Assembly: GCA_022340285.1 (NCBI GenBank)
Contig: JAJDOG010000022.1
Span: forward strand, 186,001 to 250,000
DNA length: 64,000 bases
Direction: 5' to 3'
Source of the DNA: Betaproteobacteria bacterium
Lineage (GTDB): Bacteria; Pseudomonadota; Gammaproteobacteria; Burkholderiales; SG8-39
The position numbers and the translations under genes were made by a program. Of this stretch, positions 15,923 through 26,470 are shown piece after piece. Within the stretch, counting starts at the first letter, position 1; every line of letters starts with the position of its first letter. The notes below the pieces were generated by a model. It worked only from the letters and a program-made list of their open reading frames with translations. It was not told where the DNA came from and made no database searches.

Positions 15923-17269
15923 ATGAAGATTGCAGTCATCGGCGCAGGAATCGCCGGTCTATCGGCCGCGTGGCTGCTGGGCCAGCGGCATCGCGTCACG
16001 CTCTTCGAGGCGAATCGCTACCTCGGCGGGCACACCCGTACGGTGGACGTGGCCCTGGAAGGCGTTCGCCATCCGGTGGACACCGGCTTCCTGGTGTTCA
16101 ACCGGCGCACCTATCCCAATCTGACGGCCATGTTCTCGCATCTAGGTGTGCGGGCCGCGCAAAGCGACATGTCGTTCTCGGTGTCCTTCACCGACCGGGA
16201 CTTGGAATGGGCGGGAAGCAGCCTCGGCACGATGTTCGGACAGCGCCGCAACCTCGTGCGACCGGGAATGTGGCGGATGCTCTCGGACGTCCTGCGATTC
16301 AACCGTGCCGCGACGCGCATCGCGCACGATCGCGCAGCCGACTCGAGGACGCTGGGCGAATTCCTCGCGGCAAACGACTACGGCAACGAGTTCGTGGACT
16401 GGTATCTGCTCCCGATGGCCGCAGCAATCTGGTCGTGTCCGACCGGCGCCATGCTCGAGTATCCCTTGGCGGCCTTCGTGCGCTTCTGCCACAACCACGG
16501 CTTGCTCCAGATCTCTGGGCGCCCCCAATGGCTCACCGTGTCAGGCGGCGGGCGTGAATACGTCAGGCGGCTGGCCGATCGCATCGCCGACATTCGCGCG
16601 GCCACGCCGGTCAGGGCGGTCGACCCCGGACCTGCCGGGGTCCTCGTCGCCTCCGATCGAGGCGTCGAGCGGTTCGACGGGGCTGTGCTCGCCTGCCATA
16701 CCGATCAGGCGCTCCGCATGATCGGACGTCCCACCGCCGACGAGCGGCGGGTGCTGGGCGCTATCCGGTACGAACGCAACCGCGCGGTGCTGCACACCGA
16801 CCCGCGACTGCTTCCCCGTCGCCGGGCGCTCTGGTCGGCCTGGAACTACATCGGCGCGCAAGCCGGGCCCGACGGGCGACCCGTCGGCGTTTCCTATCTC
16901 ATCAACAAGCTCCAGCCGGTGCCCTTCAAGGCGCCGGTGGTGGTCACGCTCAATTCGCCGATTGCGCCCGATCCGCGCCGGGTCATCGCCGAGTTCGATT
17001 TCGAGCACCCGGTGTTCGGACCGGAGGCAACGGCCGCGCAAGCCGCGCTCGGCAGCATTCAGGGTGAGCGCGGGCTCTGGTTCTGCGGGGCATGGGCGGG
17101 CCACGGTTTTCACGAGGACGGGTTGAAGTCCGGACTCGAAGTGGCGAATTCGCTCGGTTGCCTTGCGCCCTGGCAGGCCCCCCGCCGACAGCGGGCCGCC
17201 TCGGGCGTCAGCTGCACAGACGACACCGCGACAGCAGGCAACCTCGCTGTCGAGGGAGCGGACGCATGA
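15923..17269 (+). CDS. FAD-dependent amine-oxidase-like protein of the CFA/DUF1365 cluster
   Basis: A 448-residue flavoprotein with the dinucleotide-binding start AVIGAGIAGLSAAWLLG, the E-x6-GG-type loop FEANRYLGGHTRTV and the C-terminal FAD-contact region WFCGAWAGHGFHEDGLKSG. This family sits beside DUF1365 and CFA-synthase genes in many proteobacteria. A relative in Rhodobacter sphaeroides belongs to the singlet-oxygen regulon and has been linked to furan fatty acid formation (from memory). A role in lipid oxidation or desaturation is therefore likely. Its stop overlaps the next ATG (ATGA). Confidence 0.88.
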   Translation: MKIAVIGAGIAGLSAAWLLGQRHRVTLFEANRYLGGHTRTVDVALEGVRHPVDTGFLVFNRRTYPNLTAMFSHLGVRAAQSDMSFSVSFTDRDLEWAGSSLGTMFGQRRNLVRPGMWRMLSDVLRFNRAATRIAHDRAADSRTLGEFLAANDYGNEFVDWYLLPMAAAIWSCPTGAMLEYPLAAFVRFCHNHGLLQISGRPQWLTVSGGGREYVRRLADRIADIRAATPVRAVDPGPAGVLVASDRGVERFDGAVLACHTDQALRMIGRPTADERRVLGAIRYERNRAVLHTDPRLLPRRRALWSAWNYIGAQAGPDGRPVGVSYLINKLQPVPFKAPVVVTLNSPIAPDPRRVIAEFDFEHPVFGPEATAAQAALGSIQGERGLWFCGAWAGHGFHEDGLKSGLEVANSLGCLAPWQAPRRQRAASGVSCTDDTATAGNLAVEGADA

Positions 17270-18030
17270 AGCCCGTGCCGAGACTCTATTTCGGCAAGGT
17301 GATGCACAGGCGACTGCGACCGGCAGAGAACGCTTTCGTCTATCCCGTGTTCTTCTTGTGGGTGCCGCTTACCCGCACGGCGTCGCTCGGGAACCGGTGG
17401 TTCTCGCTGAACCGCTGGAATCTCTTCAGCCTCGACTTCTCGGACTATGGCGCGCGCGACGGATCGAATCCCCTCGGATGGGCCCGCGAAATTCTCGAGT
17501 CGAGCGGGCTGGGCTGTGCCGACGGCGAGATCTGGCTGCAGACCTTTCCACGCGTCCTGGGCTACGCGTTCAATCCGGTCAGCTTCTTCTTCTGTCACGA
17601 TCGGGTCGGCGCGCTCCGCGCCGTGCTCTGCGAGGTGAACAACACTTTCGGGGAACGGCACCACTATCTGCTCGCGCATCCCGACGCCCGACCCATCGCG
17701 CCGGAAGACACGCTGACCGCCCGCAAGGTCTTTCACGTCTCGCCCTTCGCCAGAGTCGAGGGTGAATACCGTTTCCGGTTCCGGACGGCAGGCGCGCACA
17801 CGCTTGCACGGATCGAATATCTGGATGCAACGGGCGACCTCCTGCACACCAGCATTGCCGGTGAAGCCGCTACGTACAGTGCTCGCGCGCTCGCTGGCGC
17901 GTTCTTACGCTATCCGTGGATGACGATCGGAGTGATCGCGCGCATCCATTACCAGGCGCTGCGGCTCTGGCTGAAGCGCGTGCCATTCTTTTCCAAGCCG
18001 GCACCGCCGGCGGAGGCACTGACTCGATGA
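17266..18030 (+). CDS. DUF1365 protein
   Basis: 254 residues starting LYFGKVMHRRLRPAENAFVY, the family hallmark, with GYAFNPVSFFFCH and VNNTFGERHHYLL further on. DUF1365 proteins nearly always lie between the FAD oxidase and CFA-like methyltransferase genes, as here, and no biochemical activity is firmly established. Both ends overlap neighbours by ATGA, so the three proteins are translationally coupled and may act as one lipid-modifying unit. The ORF upstream of ATG 17266 belongs to the previous gene in another frame. Confidence 0.9.
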   Translation: MKPVPRLYFGKVMHRRLRPAENAFVYPVFFLWVPLTRTASLGNRWFSLNRWNLFSLDFSDYGARDGSNPLGWAREILESSGLGCADGEIWLQTFPRVLGYAFNPVSFFFCHDRVGALRAVLCEVNNTFGERHHYLLAHPDARPIAPEDTLTARKVFHVSPFARVEGEYRFRFRTAGAHTLARIEYLDATGDLLHTSIAGEAATYSARALAGAFLRYPWMTIGVIARIHYQALRLWLKRVPFFSKPAPPAEALTR

Positions 18031-19241
18031 GACTCACCCATCCTCGCGCGTTGATTCGCTCGGAGCGCGTGCCGCTCGCAGCCCGCATTGTCCTCGACGT
18101 CCTGAGGCGCATCGAGCGTGGCGGCCTGCTTCTCAAGCTCCCGGACGGGCGTGCGCTCGAATTCGGTCCCGACGCACGCGCCGCGGTGCTGCACGTTCGC
18201 GACTGGCGGGTCTTCGGCGCGATCGCCGCAAAGGGTGACGTGGGTTTCGCGGAGTCCTACATGGACGGTGACTGGTCGACGCCCGATCTCGCGGCACTCC
18301 TGACGCTTCTCGCGGCGAATCGCGACGCGATCGACCGCGCGGTGAGCGGGAACCTCTTGACCGGAGCGTTGCAGCGAGTGAAGCATCTACTCAACGCCAA
18401 CACCCGGCGCGGCAGCCGGCGCAACATCGCGGCGCACTACGACCTCGGCAACGACTTCTATGCGCTCTGGCTCGATGGGTCGATGACGTACTCGAGTGGA
18501 TTGTTCGAGGGGGATCGAACGCGAACGCTCGAGGTCGCGCAGCACGCCAAGATTCATCGCGCGCTCGAACGGATCGCTCCGCAGCCCGGCGACCACATTC
18601 TCGAGATCGGTTGCGGCTGGGGGCGTCTCGCGGAAATCGCGGCGCGCGATTACGGTTGCCGGGTCACTGGGATCACGCTGTCCCACCAGCAGCTCCTCCA
18701 CGCCCAACTGCGGATCGCCCGTGCCGGACTCGCTGACCGGGTGCGTTTCGAATTGCGCGATTACCGCGATCTGGACGAACGCTACGATCACATCGTTTCG
18801 ATCGAAATGGTCGAGGCCGTCGGCGAGCGCTACTGGCCGGCGTACTTCGCCACTATTGCGCGGGCGCTCGCCCCGGGTGGAAGAGCCTGCATCCAAGCAA
18901 TCACGATCGACGACCGACGATTCGATCGCTACCGTTCCGGCACCGATTTCATCCAGCAGTACATCTTTCCGGGCGGGATGCTCCCGTCGCCCTCGCGCTT
19001 TCGGGCCGAGGCGGCTCGACAAGGCCTCACGGTAAGCGGGGACCGCGCCTTCGGCGGTGATTACGCGGAGACGCTGCGCCGGTGGCGTGAAGTCTTTCTG
19101 CGCCGAGCCTCCGACGTCCGCGCGCTCGGATACGACGAGCAATTCATCCGGATGTGGGATTTCTACCTGGCTTACTGCGAAGCGGGTTTCGAGACACTAT
19201 GCACCGACGTTCATCAATTCGAACTCCAGCACGCCGCTTAG
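18027..19241 (+). CDS. Cyclopropane-fatty-acyl-phospholipid synthase-like SAM methyltransferase
   Basis: 404 residues. The SAM-binding motif is ILEIGCGWGRLAEIAARDY (around residue 191-210). CFA-family signatures are AHYDLGNDFYALWLDGSMTYSSG, IVSIEMVEAVGERYWPAYF and QQYIFPGGMLPSPS. These enzymes add a methylene or methyl group across or next to double bonds of membrane phospholipid acyl chains. Together with the oxidase upstream it could make cyclopropane, methyl-branched or furan acyl groups. The product type is not readable from sequence. Starts at ATG 18027 inside the DUF1365 stop. Confidence 0.92.
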   Translation: MRLTHPRALIRSERVPLAARIVLDVLRRIERGGLLLKLPDGRALEFGPDARAAVLHVRDWRVFGAIAAKGDVGFAESYMDGDWSTPDLAALLTLLAANRDAIDRAVSGNLLTGALQRVKHLLNANTRRGSRRNIAAHYDLGNDFYALWLDGSMTYSSGLFEGDRTRTLEVAQHAKIHRALERIAPQPGDHILEIGCGWGRLAEIAARDYGCRVTGITLSHQQLLHAQLRIARAGLADRVRFELRDYRDLDERYDHIVSIEMVEAVGERYWPAYFATIARALAPGGRACIQAITIDDRRFDRYRSGTDFIQQYIFPGGMLPSPSRFRAEAARQGLTVSGDRAFGGDYAETLRRWREVFLRRASDVRALGYDEQFIRMWDFYLAYCEAGFETLCTDVHQFELQHAA

Positions 19242-19780
19242 CCGGCGTAATCGTCCTGGCGGGTATCGCCATGGCGGCGCTTGCCTCCGAGTCGGGGATG
19301 CTTCGCCTTCCGCCGGCGGCGGCCCGCGCTTTCCCGGCATTGAACGAGTCGGGCACCGGAACGCTGCGCTGGTTCGGCTTTCGAGTATACGACGCTCGCC
19401 TGTGGGTGAATGACGAGCGACCGTCACCCGATAGGCCGTTCGTGCTCGCATTGCGCTACGCGCGCGACTTCGAGAGCGAAAGCATCGCGCGCGCGAGCAT
19501 TGACGAGATCGAGCGGCTCGGCTTCGGCACCAGACACGACCGGGTACGCTGGCTAGCCGTGATGCAAAGCATTTTCCCGGACGTCAGGAAAGGTCACGAG
19601 CTGGCCGGTCTGAACATGCCTGATCGGGGCGTGCGCTTCTACCTCGATGGAAAGGCGATCGGCGAGGTTCCGGACACCGAATTCGCACGTGCCTTCTTCG
19701 CGATCTGGCTCGACCCGCGCACCAAGGCGCCGGCGCTGCGCATCGCGCTGCTCGGTGAGGGGGAGGGGAAACAGCGTTGA
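19199..19780 (+). CDS. Chalcone-isomerase-like exported protein
   Basis: 193 residues with an N-terminal hydrophobic segment (RRLAGVIVLAGIAMAALAS) that looks like a signal peptide. A chalcone-isomerase-like domain follows: GTGTLRWFGFRVYDARLWV, then PFVLALRYARDFESESIA and a FFAIWLDPRTKAPALR C-terminus. Bacterial members of this group are periplasmic and of unknown function, recurrent in DUF1365/CFA/MFS/DUF3833 clusters. ATG 19199 overlaps the methyltransferase gene by 43 bp. Confidence 0.82.
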   Translation: MHRRSSIRTPARRLAGVIVLAGIAMAALASESGMLRLPPAAARAFPALNESGTGTLRWFGFRVYDARLWVNDERPSPDRPFVLALRYARDFESESIARASIDEIERLGFGTRHDRVRWLAVMQSIFPDVRKGHELAGLNMPDRGVRFYLDGKAIGEVPDTEFARAFFAIWLDPRTKAPALRIALLGEGEGKQR

Positions 19781-19844
19781 CGGGGCAGGGCGGTCGGAAG
19801 TGACTCGCCCGACGCCGAGACCGGTTCCCGCGGATTCTCACGAT

Positions 19845-21131
19845 ATGCCTGTACACCATTCGACCCTCCGCCTTTCCGCGTACGGCCTGCTCGGACTACC
19901 GCTGGCCATGGCCGCGTTGCCGCTTTACGTTCATCTGCCGAAGTTCTACGGCGATGACCTCGGCATGCCGCTCGCGCTGCTCGGGACGATTCTCCTCGTG
20001 ACGCGACTCGGCGACGCGGTGATCGATCCCTTGCTCGGTTTTCTTTCCGATCGCGCGGGAAACCGGGTCCGGTTGGTCGTGGCGAGCCTGCCCCTGATTG
20101 CCGGCGGCATGGTCGCGCTCTTCCACCCGCCTACGGAAAGCGCGCACCAGCCGATCTGGCTGGCGGCCGCACTGATCGTGACCTACCTCGGGTTCTCGAT
20201 GGCATCGATCGCGTATCAATCCTGGGGCGCGCAACTGTCGACCGACGCCCACGAGCGCACCCGAATCACGGCAGCCCGCGAGGCCTTCACGCTCATCGGC
20301 GTGCTGATCGCCGCCGCCGCCCCGCAACTGCTCGGGGGCGAGAACGCGCAAGGGCTGGGCCGGTTCAGCCTGGCCTTCGTGGCCCTGGTCGCGGTGTGCG
20401 GCGCCGTTACGCTGGGCACGTCGCCGCGGCCGGCGCCGCGCCGGACCGATTCCTCGGGCGTCTGGCAGGCGATCACACAGCCTTTCGCCAACCGCGACTT
20501 CCGCGTGCTCCTCGTGGTGTTCGTGCTGTCCGGGGTCGCGGCGGCGATTCCCTCGACGCTCGTGCTCTTCTACATCCAGGATGTCCTGCGCGCCCCCGGC
20601 GCGAGCGCGGTGTTCCTGGTGCTCTACTTTCTTGCGGGGGCGGCGGGAATGCCCTTCTGGGTATGGCTTGCCCGGCGTATGGGCAAGAAGCAAGCTTGGG
20701 TCACGAGCATGCTGCTCGCGGTCGGCGCCTTCGTCTGGGCCTACGTCCTGGGGCCGGGCGACGTGGCCGCATTCGGTTTGATCTGCGTGCTGTCGGGCAT
20801 GGCGCTCGGCGCGGATCTCGCGCTGCCGCCTTCGATCCTCGCCGACGTGATCGACCGCGATGCGCGCACCCGCGCGGGCACCGCGGCGGAGGGTAGCTAT
20901 TTCGGGCTGTGGAATCTCGTCACGAAGGCCAATCTCGCCGCCGCCGCAGGTATCGCGCTGCCGGCGCTCGCCTGGCTCGGCTATCAGCCGGGCGAAAGCG
21001 GAGCGACGGGTGCCGTATCGCTCGTCTACTGCCTGTTCCCGTGCGCGTTCAAGCTTGCCGCGGTGGCAGGGCTGTCGGTCTGGCGGGCGCCCGCGCCGAT
21101 CCGCGGAAGCCTGGGACTCCAAGGAGAATGA
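19845..21131 (+). CDS. MFS carrier of the GPH/MelB-like type
   Basis: About 428 residues with twelve predicted membrane segments. It opens LRLSAYGLLGLPLAMAALPL and has the loop DRAGNRVR between helices 2 and 3, as in glycoside-pentoside-hexuronide symporters. A GTG at 19800 is an alternative start with an AGGGCGG upstream; ATG 19845 matches family N-termini better. GPH-like carriers are regular members of this lipid cluster, and what they move is not known. A lipid or lipid precursor is only an inference. Ends 1 bp before the start context of the DUF3833 gene. Confidence 0.87.
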   Translation: MPVHHSTLRLSAYGLLGLPLAMAALPLYVHLPKFYGDDLGMPLALLGTILLVTRLGDAVIDPLLGFLSDRAGNRVRLVVASLPLIAGGMVALFHPPTESAHQPIWLAAALIVTYLGFSMASIAYQSWGAQLSTDAHERTRITAAREAFTLIGVLIAAAAPQLLGGENAQGLGRFSLAFVALVAVCGAVTLGTSPRPAPRRTDSSGVWQAITQPFANRDFRVLLVVFVLSGVAAAIPSTLVLFYIQDVLRAPGASAVFLVLYFLAGAAGMPFWVWLARRMGKKQAWVTSMLLAVGAFVWAYVLGPGDVAAFGLICVLSGMALGADLALPPSILADVIDRDARTRAGTAAEGSYFGLWNLVTKANLAAAAGIALPALAWLGYQPGESGATGAVSLVYCLFPCAFKLAAVAGLSVWRAPAPIRGSLGLQGE

Positions 21132-21132
21132 A

Positions 21133-21663
21133 ATGAAAGCAACGTTGCTCGCGGCGTTCGCCGCGGCGTTCACGCTGGCCGGTTGCACGACCGTCTCGCC
21201 GTCCGAATACCGCGCCGCGCGGCCGGTGCTCGATCTCACGCAATACTTCGACGGCACGGTCGATGGCTGGGGCATGGTGCAGGATCGCTCCGGCAAGGTG
21301 CTGCGCCGGTTCCACGTCGTGATCGCGGCGCAATGGACCGGGGACGTCGGAACGCTGGACGAGACGTTCGACTGGTCGGACGGGAAGCGAGAGAAGCGCG
21401 TGTGGACGATCACGCGCCGCGACGCCACCCGCTACACCGGAACGGCCGCGGACGTGGTCGGCACGGCAGAGGGCGAGGCGCAAGGCAACGCGCTGCAGTG
21501 GCGGTACGTGCTCAGGTTGCCCGAGGAGCAGGGTGGATGGCTCGTCGATCTTGACGACTGGATGTACATGGTCGATGAAGCCACCGTGCTGAACCGCTCG
21601 GTCATCACCAAGTTCGGCATCCGGTTCGGCGACATCACGATCGCCTTCCGGAAGCGCGGCTGA
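21133..21663 (+). CDS. DUF3833 lipoprotein
   Basis: 176 residues with a lipoprotein signal: hydrophobic LLAAFAAAFTLAGC, Cys18 being the lipidation site. The mature domain runs through YFDGTVDGWGMVQDRSGKVL, then DETFDWSDGKREKRVW, DLDDWMYMVDEATVLNRS and TKFGIRFGDITIAFRK. This is typical of DUF3833, a family found with CFA-type genes. AAGGAG lies just before ATG 21133. Probably faces the periplasm and may bind the modified lipid; that is inference. Confidence 0.85.
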   Translation: MKATLLAAFAAAFTLAGCTTVSPSEYRAARPVLDLTQYFDGTVDGWGMVQDRSGKVLRRFHVVIAAQWTGDVGTLDETFDWSDGKREKRVWTITRRDATRYTGTAADVVGTAEGEAQGNALQWRYVLRLPEEQGGWLVDLDDWMYMVDEATVLNRSVITKFGIRFGDITIAFRKRG

Positions 21664-21689
21664 ACAAGACCGCGCGCGGGACGGGATAG

Positions 21690-22463
21690 ATGGCGCTGAA
21701 TCCGAAGATCACCGACTGGGACGGAAAGCGCGTCTGGCTCGTGGGTGCCTCGAGCGGCATCGGCGCCGCGCTCGCCACCGCGCTGTTCGCGCGCGGCGCG
21801 CGCGTAGCCGTGAGCGCGCGCGACGAGGCGGCGCTTGCCAAAGTGGTCGGCGAGCGCGCGACGGGCCGGGCGGTGGCGACGGACGTGACCGACCTCGAAT
21901 CGCTCGCGGCGGCGCATCGGCGCGTCGACGCCACATGGGGCGGGCTGGACGTCGTAATCTATCTTGCCGGCACCTATAAGCCGCAGCGTGCCTGGGAGCT
22001 TACGATCGAGGACGCGCGCCGTCACGTAGAGGTCAATCTGATGGGCGCCTACAGCCTGTTGACCCTCGTGATTCCCCAGTTTCTGGCGCAGTCGAGCGGA
22101 GCCATCGCGCTCGTTTCCAGCGTCGCGGGGTTTCGCGGCCTGCCTAACAGTCTGGCATACGGCCCGACAAAGGCCGCCCTCATCAACCTCGCGGAAGCCC
22201 TGCATCTCGATCTGGCGCCCCGCGGTATTGGCGTGCATCTCATCAACCCGGGGTTCGTCGAGACGCCGCTGACCGCGCGCAATCCGTTCAAGATGCCAGC
22301 ACTGATCAAGCCGGACGCCGCCGCGGATGCGATACTTGCCGGCTTCGCGCGCGGCGAGTTCGAGACCCACTTTCCCAAGCGATTCACGCGCATGCTCAAG
22401 CTGCTGCGGCACTTGCCCTACGGCGCGTACTTCGCTGCCGTGCGCAGGGCGACGGGAACATGA
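21690..22463 (+). CDS. Short-chain dehydrogenase/reductase
   Basis: 257 residues with the NADP-loop WLVGASSGIGAALATALFARG, the YLAG motif (NAG equivalent), catalytic Ser in VSSVAG and Tyr-x3-Lys in YGPTKAALINL. The C-terminus (FETHFPKRFTRMLKLLRHLP) is basic and amphipathic, as often seen in SDRs acting at membranes. Its stop overlaps the next ATG. A matching SDR is a standard member of the DUF1365-CFA-DUF3833 cluster. The substrate is likely lipid-related, unproven. Confidence 0.88.
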   Translation: MALNPKITDWDGKRVWLVGASSGIGAALATALFARGARVAVSARDEAALAKVVGERATGRAVATDVTDLESLAAAHRRVDATWGGLDVVIYLAGTYKPQRAWELTIEDARRHVEVNLMGAYSLLTLVIPQFLAQSSGAIALVSSVAGFRGLPNSLAYGPTKAALINLAEALHLDLAPRGIGVHLINPGFVETPLTARNPFKMPALIKPDAAADAILAGFARGEFETHFPKRFTRMLKLLRHLPYGAYFAAVRRATGT

Positions 22464-22870
22464 CAATCGACGATATCGTCGTCTGGTTCGAGTCGCTCAC
22501 TCCGCAATCGGTCGACCGCACCTCGGAGTTCTACGCGCCCGACGCGTATTTCAAGGATCCTTTCAACGAGGTGAGCGGTGCGGAGCCCATCCGCCGGGTC
22601 TTCGCGCACATGTTCGAACAAGTCTCCGTGCCCCGGTTTCGCGTCACGGGGCGCTGGGAGGGGGTCGACGGAATCATGCTCGCCTGGGACTTCACTTTTC
22701 GCCAGGGCGGGCAGGCGCGTCTCATCCGCGGCGTTTCGCACTTGCGATTCGCGCCCGACGGGCGGATCGCCTGGCATCGGGATTACTGGGATGCCGCAGG
22801 TGAACTCTACGAGACCGTGCCGGTGCTCGGCGCGCTGATGCGCTTCATCAAGCGCCGTCTCAGGGCCTGA
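22460..22870 (+). CDS. NTF2/SnoaL-like protein, last gene of the light-operon
   Basis: 136 residues of the NTF2-like superfamily: FESLTPQSVDRTSEFYAPDA, FKDPFNEVSG, a VTGRWEGVDGIMLAWDFTF sheet and HLRFAPDGRIAWHRDYWDAA. ATGA overlap with the SDR. The cavity-forming fold is consistent with a small isomerase, cyclase or hydratase step or a binding role. It ends 18 bp before the convergent dolP stop, and no terminator is seen between them. Confidence 0.83.
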   Translation: MTIDDIVVWFESLTPQSVDRTSEFYAPDAYFKDPFNEVSGAEPIRRVFAHMFEQVSVPRFRVTGRWEGVDGIMLAWDFTFRQGGQARLIRGVSHLRFAPDGRIAWHRDYWDAAGELYETVPVLGALMRFIKRRLRA

Positions 22871-22888
22871 GCAACCGCGCGGCCGTGG

Positions 22889-24516
<1,628 letters not shown>

Positions 24517-24520
<4 letters not shown>

Positions 24521-25575
24521 TTGAGCGGAACCGCGGCGCCATCGCGGAACGTGGCAGCGACGGGCTCGCGGACGATGTTGCCGCCCGGTGCGATCCGGAT
24601 CCGTCCGGTCACGCCGTCGATCTCGGGGTTGGCTCTGCCGTCGGCGAGCGCGGCGGCGATGCGAAAGGCGTCGATACCCAGCGCGTAGAACCGCTCCAGA
24701 TCGCCCCCGCGCGTCGGTGCGCGCGGATAGATAGCGACGGCCGGATGATCCGGCTGCAGCAGCCAGGGCATATCGAGGAACCGCACGCCCGTCAGGTCCA
24801 GCGCTCCGAGGCGCGTCGCACCCCCGGTGTTCACCTGCGAGGTCATCCAAACGGGCATCTGGCTGCCGAGATAGGGCCGTAACGCGGGGGCGTGCTCCGC
24901 TTCGGCGGCCAGGAATACCGCCTCCGGGGGCTTGTCGACCAGCGCCTGCTGAAGCACGGAGAGCTCGGCGTCGGGCGGAACCGAGAACACGTCGGTGATG
25001 CCGCCGCCGAGCCGCAGCCACTCGTCCACGAACGCAGCGACCTCGCGCTGCGAAAGGGGAGACGTCGTGCCGACGACAGCCATGTTCCGCAGGTTTTCGC
25101 GCCAGGCGACCTGGGCGACGATCCTTGCTTCGGCATCAAGCGCGAGGCCGAACGTATAGAACCGCGGCGGCAGCGGTTTGCCCGGCTCGCTCTGATTGAG
25201 CGCGATCGTAGGCGGACCGGCGCGGTCCGCCGCGGCGAGCGCGGCGACACCGGAGCGAGTCATCGGGCCAATCACCGCCTTGGCGCCCGCGGCGATGGCC
25301 GAGTCGTACGCCGCGAGAATCTTGTCGTCCGAAGCGTTCGTGTGCCACAGCTGGATGGCATACCGGTTTCCATCCACGCGGTTCGCCGCCTCGACGCCCT
25401 GTCGGACCGCCTCGGCAGCGGGACTGAATGCCGGCTCGTAGAAGGGCAGCACGAGCGCGATCGCGCCGCGGCCACCGCTTGCCGTAACGCCTTGCGCCGC
25501 GCAGAATGCCGCGCTTGAGCAGACGGCCGCGACCAGTGCGGTGAGGATGCGACGCAGACGATGCGCGGTCAGCAT
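24517..25575 (-). CDS. lpoA: Penicillin-binding protein activator LpoA-like (C-terminal domain type)
   Basis: 352 residues with a signal peptide (LTALVAAVCSSAAFCAA) followed by a type-1 periplasmic-binding fold: GAIALVLPFYEPAFSPAAEA, GAKAVIGPMTRSGVAAL, PTIALNQSE. In E. coli LpoA this domain follows an N-terminal TPR part that is missing here, so it is a short LpoA as usual in betaproteobacteria. There is no obvious lipobox Cys after the signal (Cys25 is before AAQG), so anchoring is uncertain. Divergent from rsmI with the starts only 12 bp apart. Confidence 0.82.
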
Positions 25576-25587
25576 GGCGAAGGGGCG

Positions 25588-26442
25588 ATGGAGCGGGAGA
25601 GGCAGCGTGGGAGATTATATGTGGTCGCCACGCCGATCGGTAACCTCGCGGACATTTCGCTGCGCGCGCTCGACATCCTGCGTTCGGCGGACGCGATCTT
25701 TGCCGAGGATACGCGTGTGACGCGCGCGCTCCTCGGGCATCACGGGATCGACGCGAAGCCCCGGGCCCTGCATGCCCACAACGAGGCGCGCGCGGCGTGC
25801 GAAGTCCTCGATGCGCTGGAAGCGGGACGCGACGTCGCCCTCGTGAGCGACGCGGGCACGCCCGGGATCTCGGATCCCGGCGCCCGGGTGGTTCACCTTG
25901 CGCTGGCGGCCGAAATGGACGTCGTGCCGATCCCGGGGGCGAGCGCGCTGGCCGCTGCCCTGTCGGTGTCCGGGCAGCAGGGACCTTTCGCGTTCCTTGG
26001 ATTTCTGCCCTCGAAGCGCGCCGCGCGGCGGCGAACACTGGAGGAATGGCGAAAGTTTCCGCACGCGCTCGTGCTGTACGAGGCGCCGCACCGCATCCTC
26101 GATTGCATCGCCGACCTCGCCGACGTGCTGGGTGGCGCTCGCAACGCGGTGATTGCTCGCGAGTTGACCAAGCTGTTCGAATCGATCCATGCCTGCCGCC
26201 TCGCCGATGCGTACGCGTGGCTTGCCGCCGACTCCAATCGACAACGCGGCGAATTCGTCCTGATCGTCTCGGGTGCGCCGGCGGACGACGACGACCATGC
26301 GGAGGCGCGCCGGGTGCTCGCCGCCCTGCTTGCCGAGCTTCCCGTCAAGTCGGCGGTCAAGATGGCCGTGACGATCACCGGCGCACCGCGGAACGTACTC
26401 TATGCGGCAGCCATCGAGATGGAGCGAGCGCGAGAGCGATGA
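25588..26442 (+). CDS. rsmI: 16S rRNA (cytidine1402-2'-O)-methyltransferase RsmI
   Basis: Methylates the ribose of C1402 in 16S rRNA. 284 residues. Family motifs: [53 protein letters not shown] and [19 protein letters not shown] 25588 is 12 bp from the lpoA start; an upstream ATG at 25561 would overlap the lpoA coding region. The divergent rsmI/lpoA arrangement is conserved across proteobacteria. Confidence 0.93.
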   Translation: MERERQRGRLYVVATPIGNLADISLRALDILRSADAIFAEDTRVTRALLGHHGIDAKPRALHAHNEARAACEVLDALEAGRDVALVSDAGTPGISDPGARVVHLALAAEMDVVPIPGASALAAALSVSGQQGPFAFLGFLPSKRAARRRTLEEWRKFPHALVLYEAPHRILDCIADLADVLGGARNAVIARELTKLFESIHACRLADAYAWLAADSNRQRGEFVLIVSGAPADDDDHAEARRVLAALLAELPVKSAVKMAVTITGAPRNVLYAAAIEMERARER

Positions 26443-26470
26443 AATCCGTATCCCAGGCAGACGATCAGTC

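Noticed and set aside
19896-21428. 510-codon frame antisense to the MFS carrier
   Set aside because: Charged Arg/Glu/His-rich translation mirrors the hydrophobic codons of the membrane protein on the plus strand.
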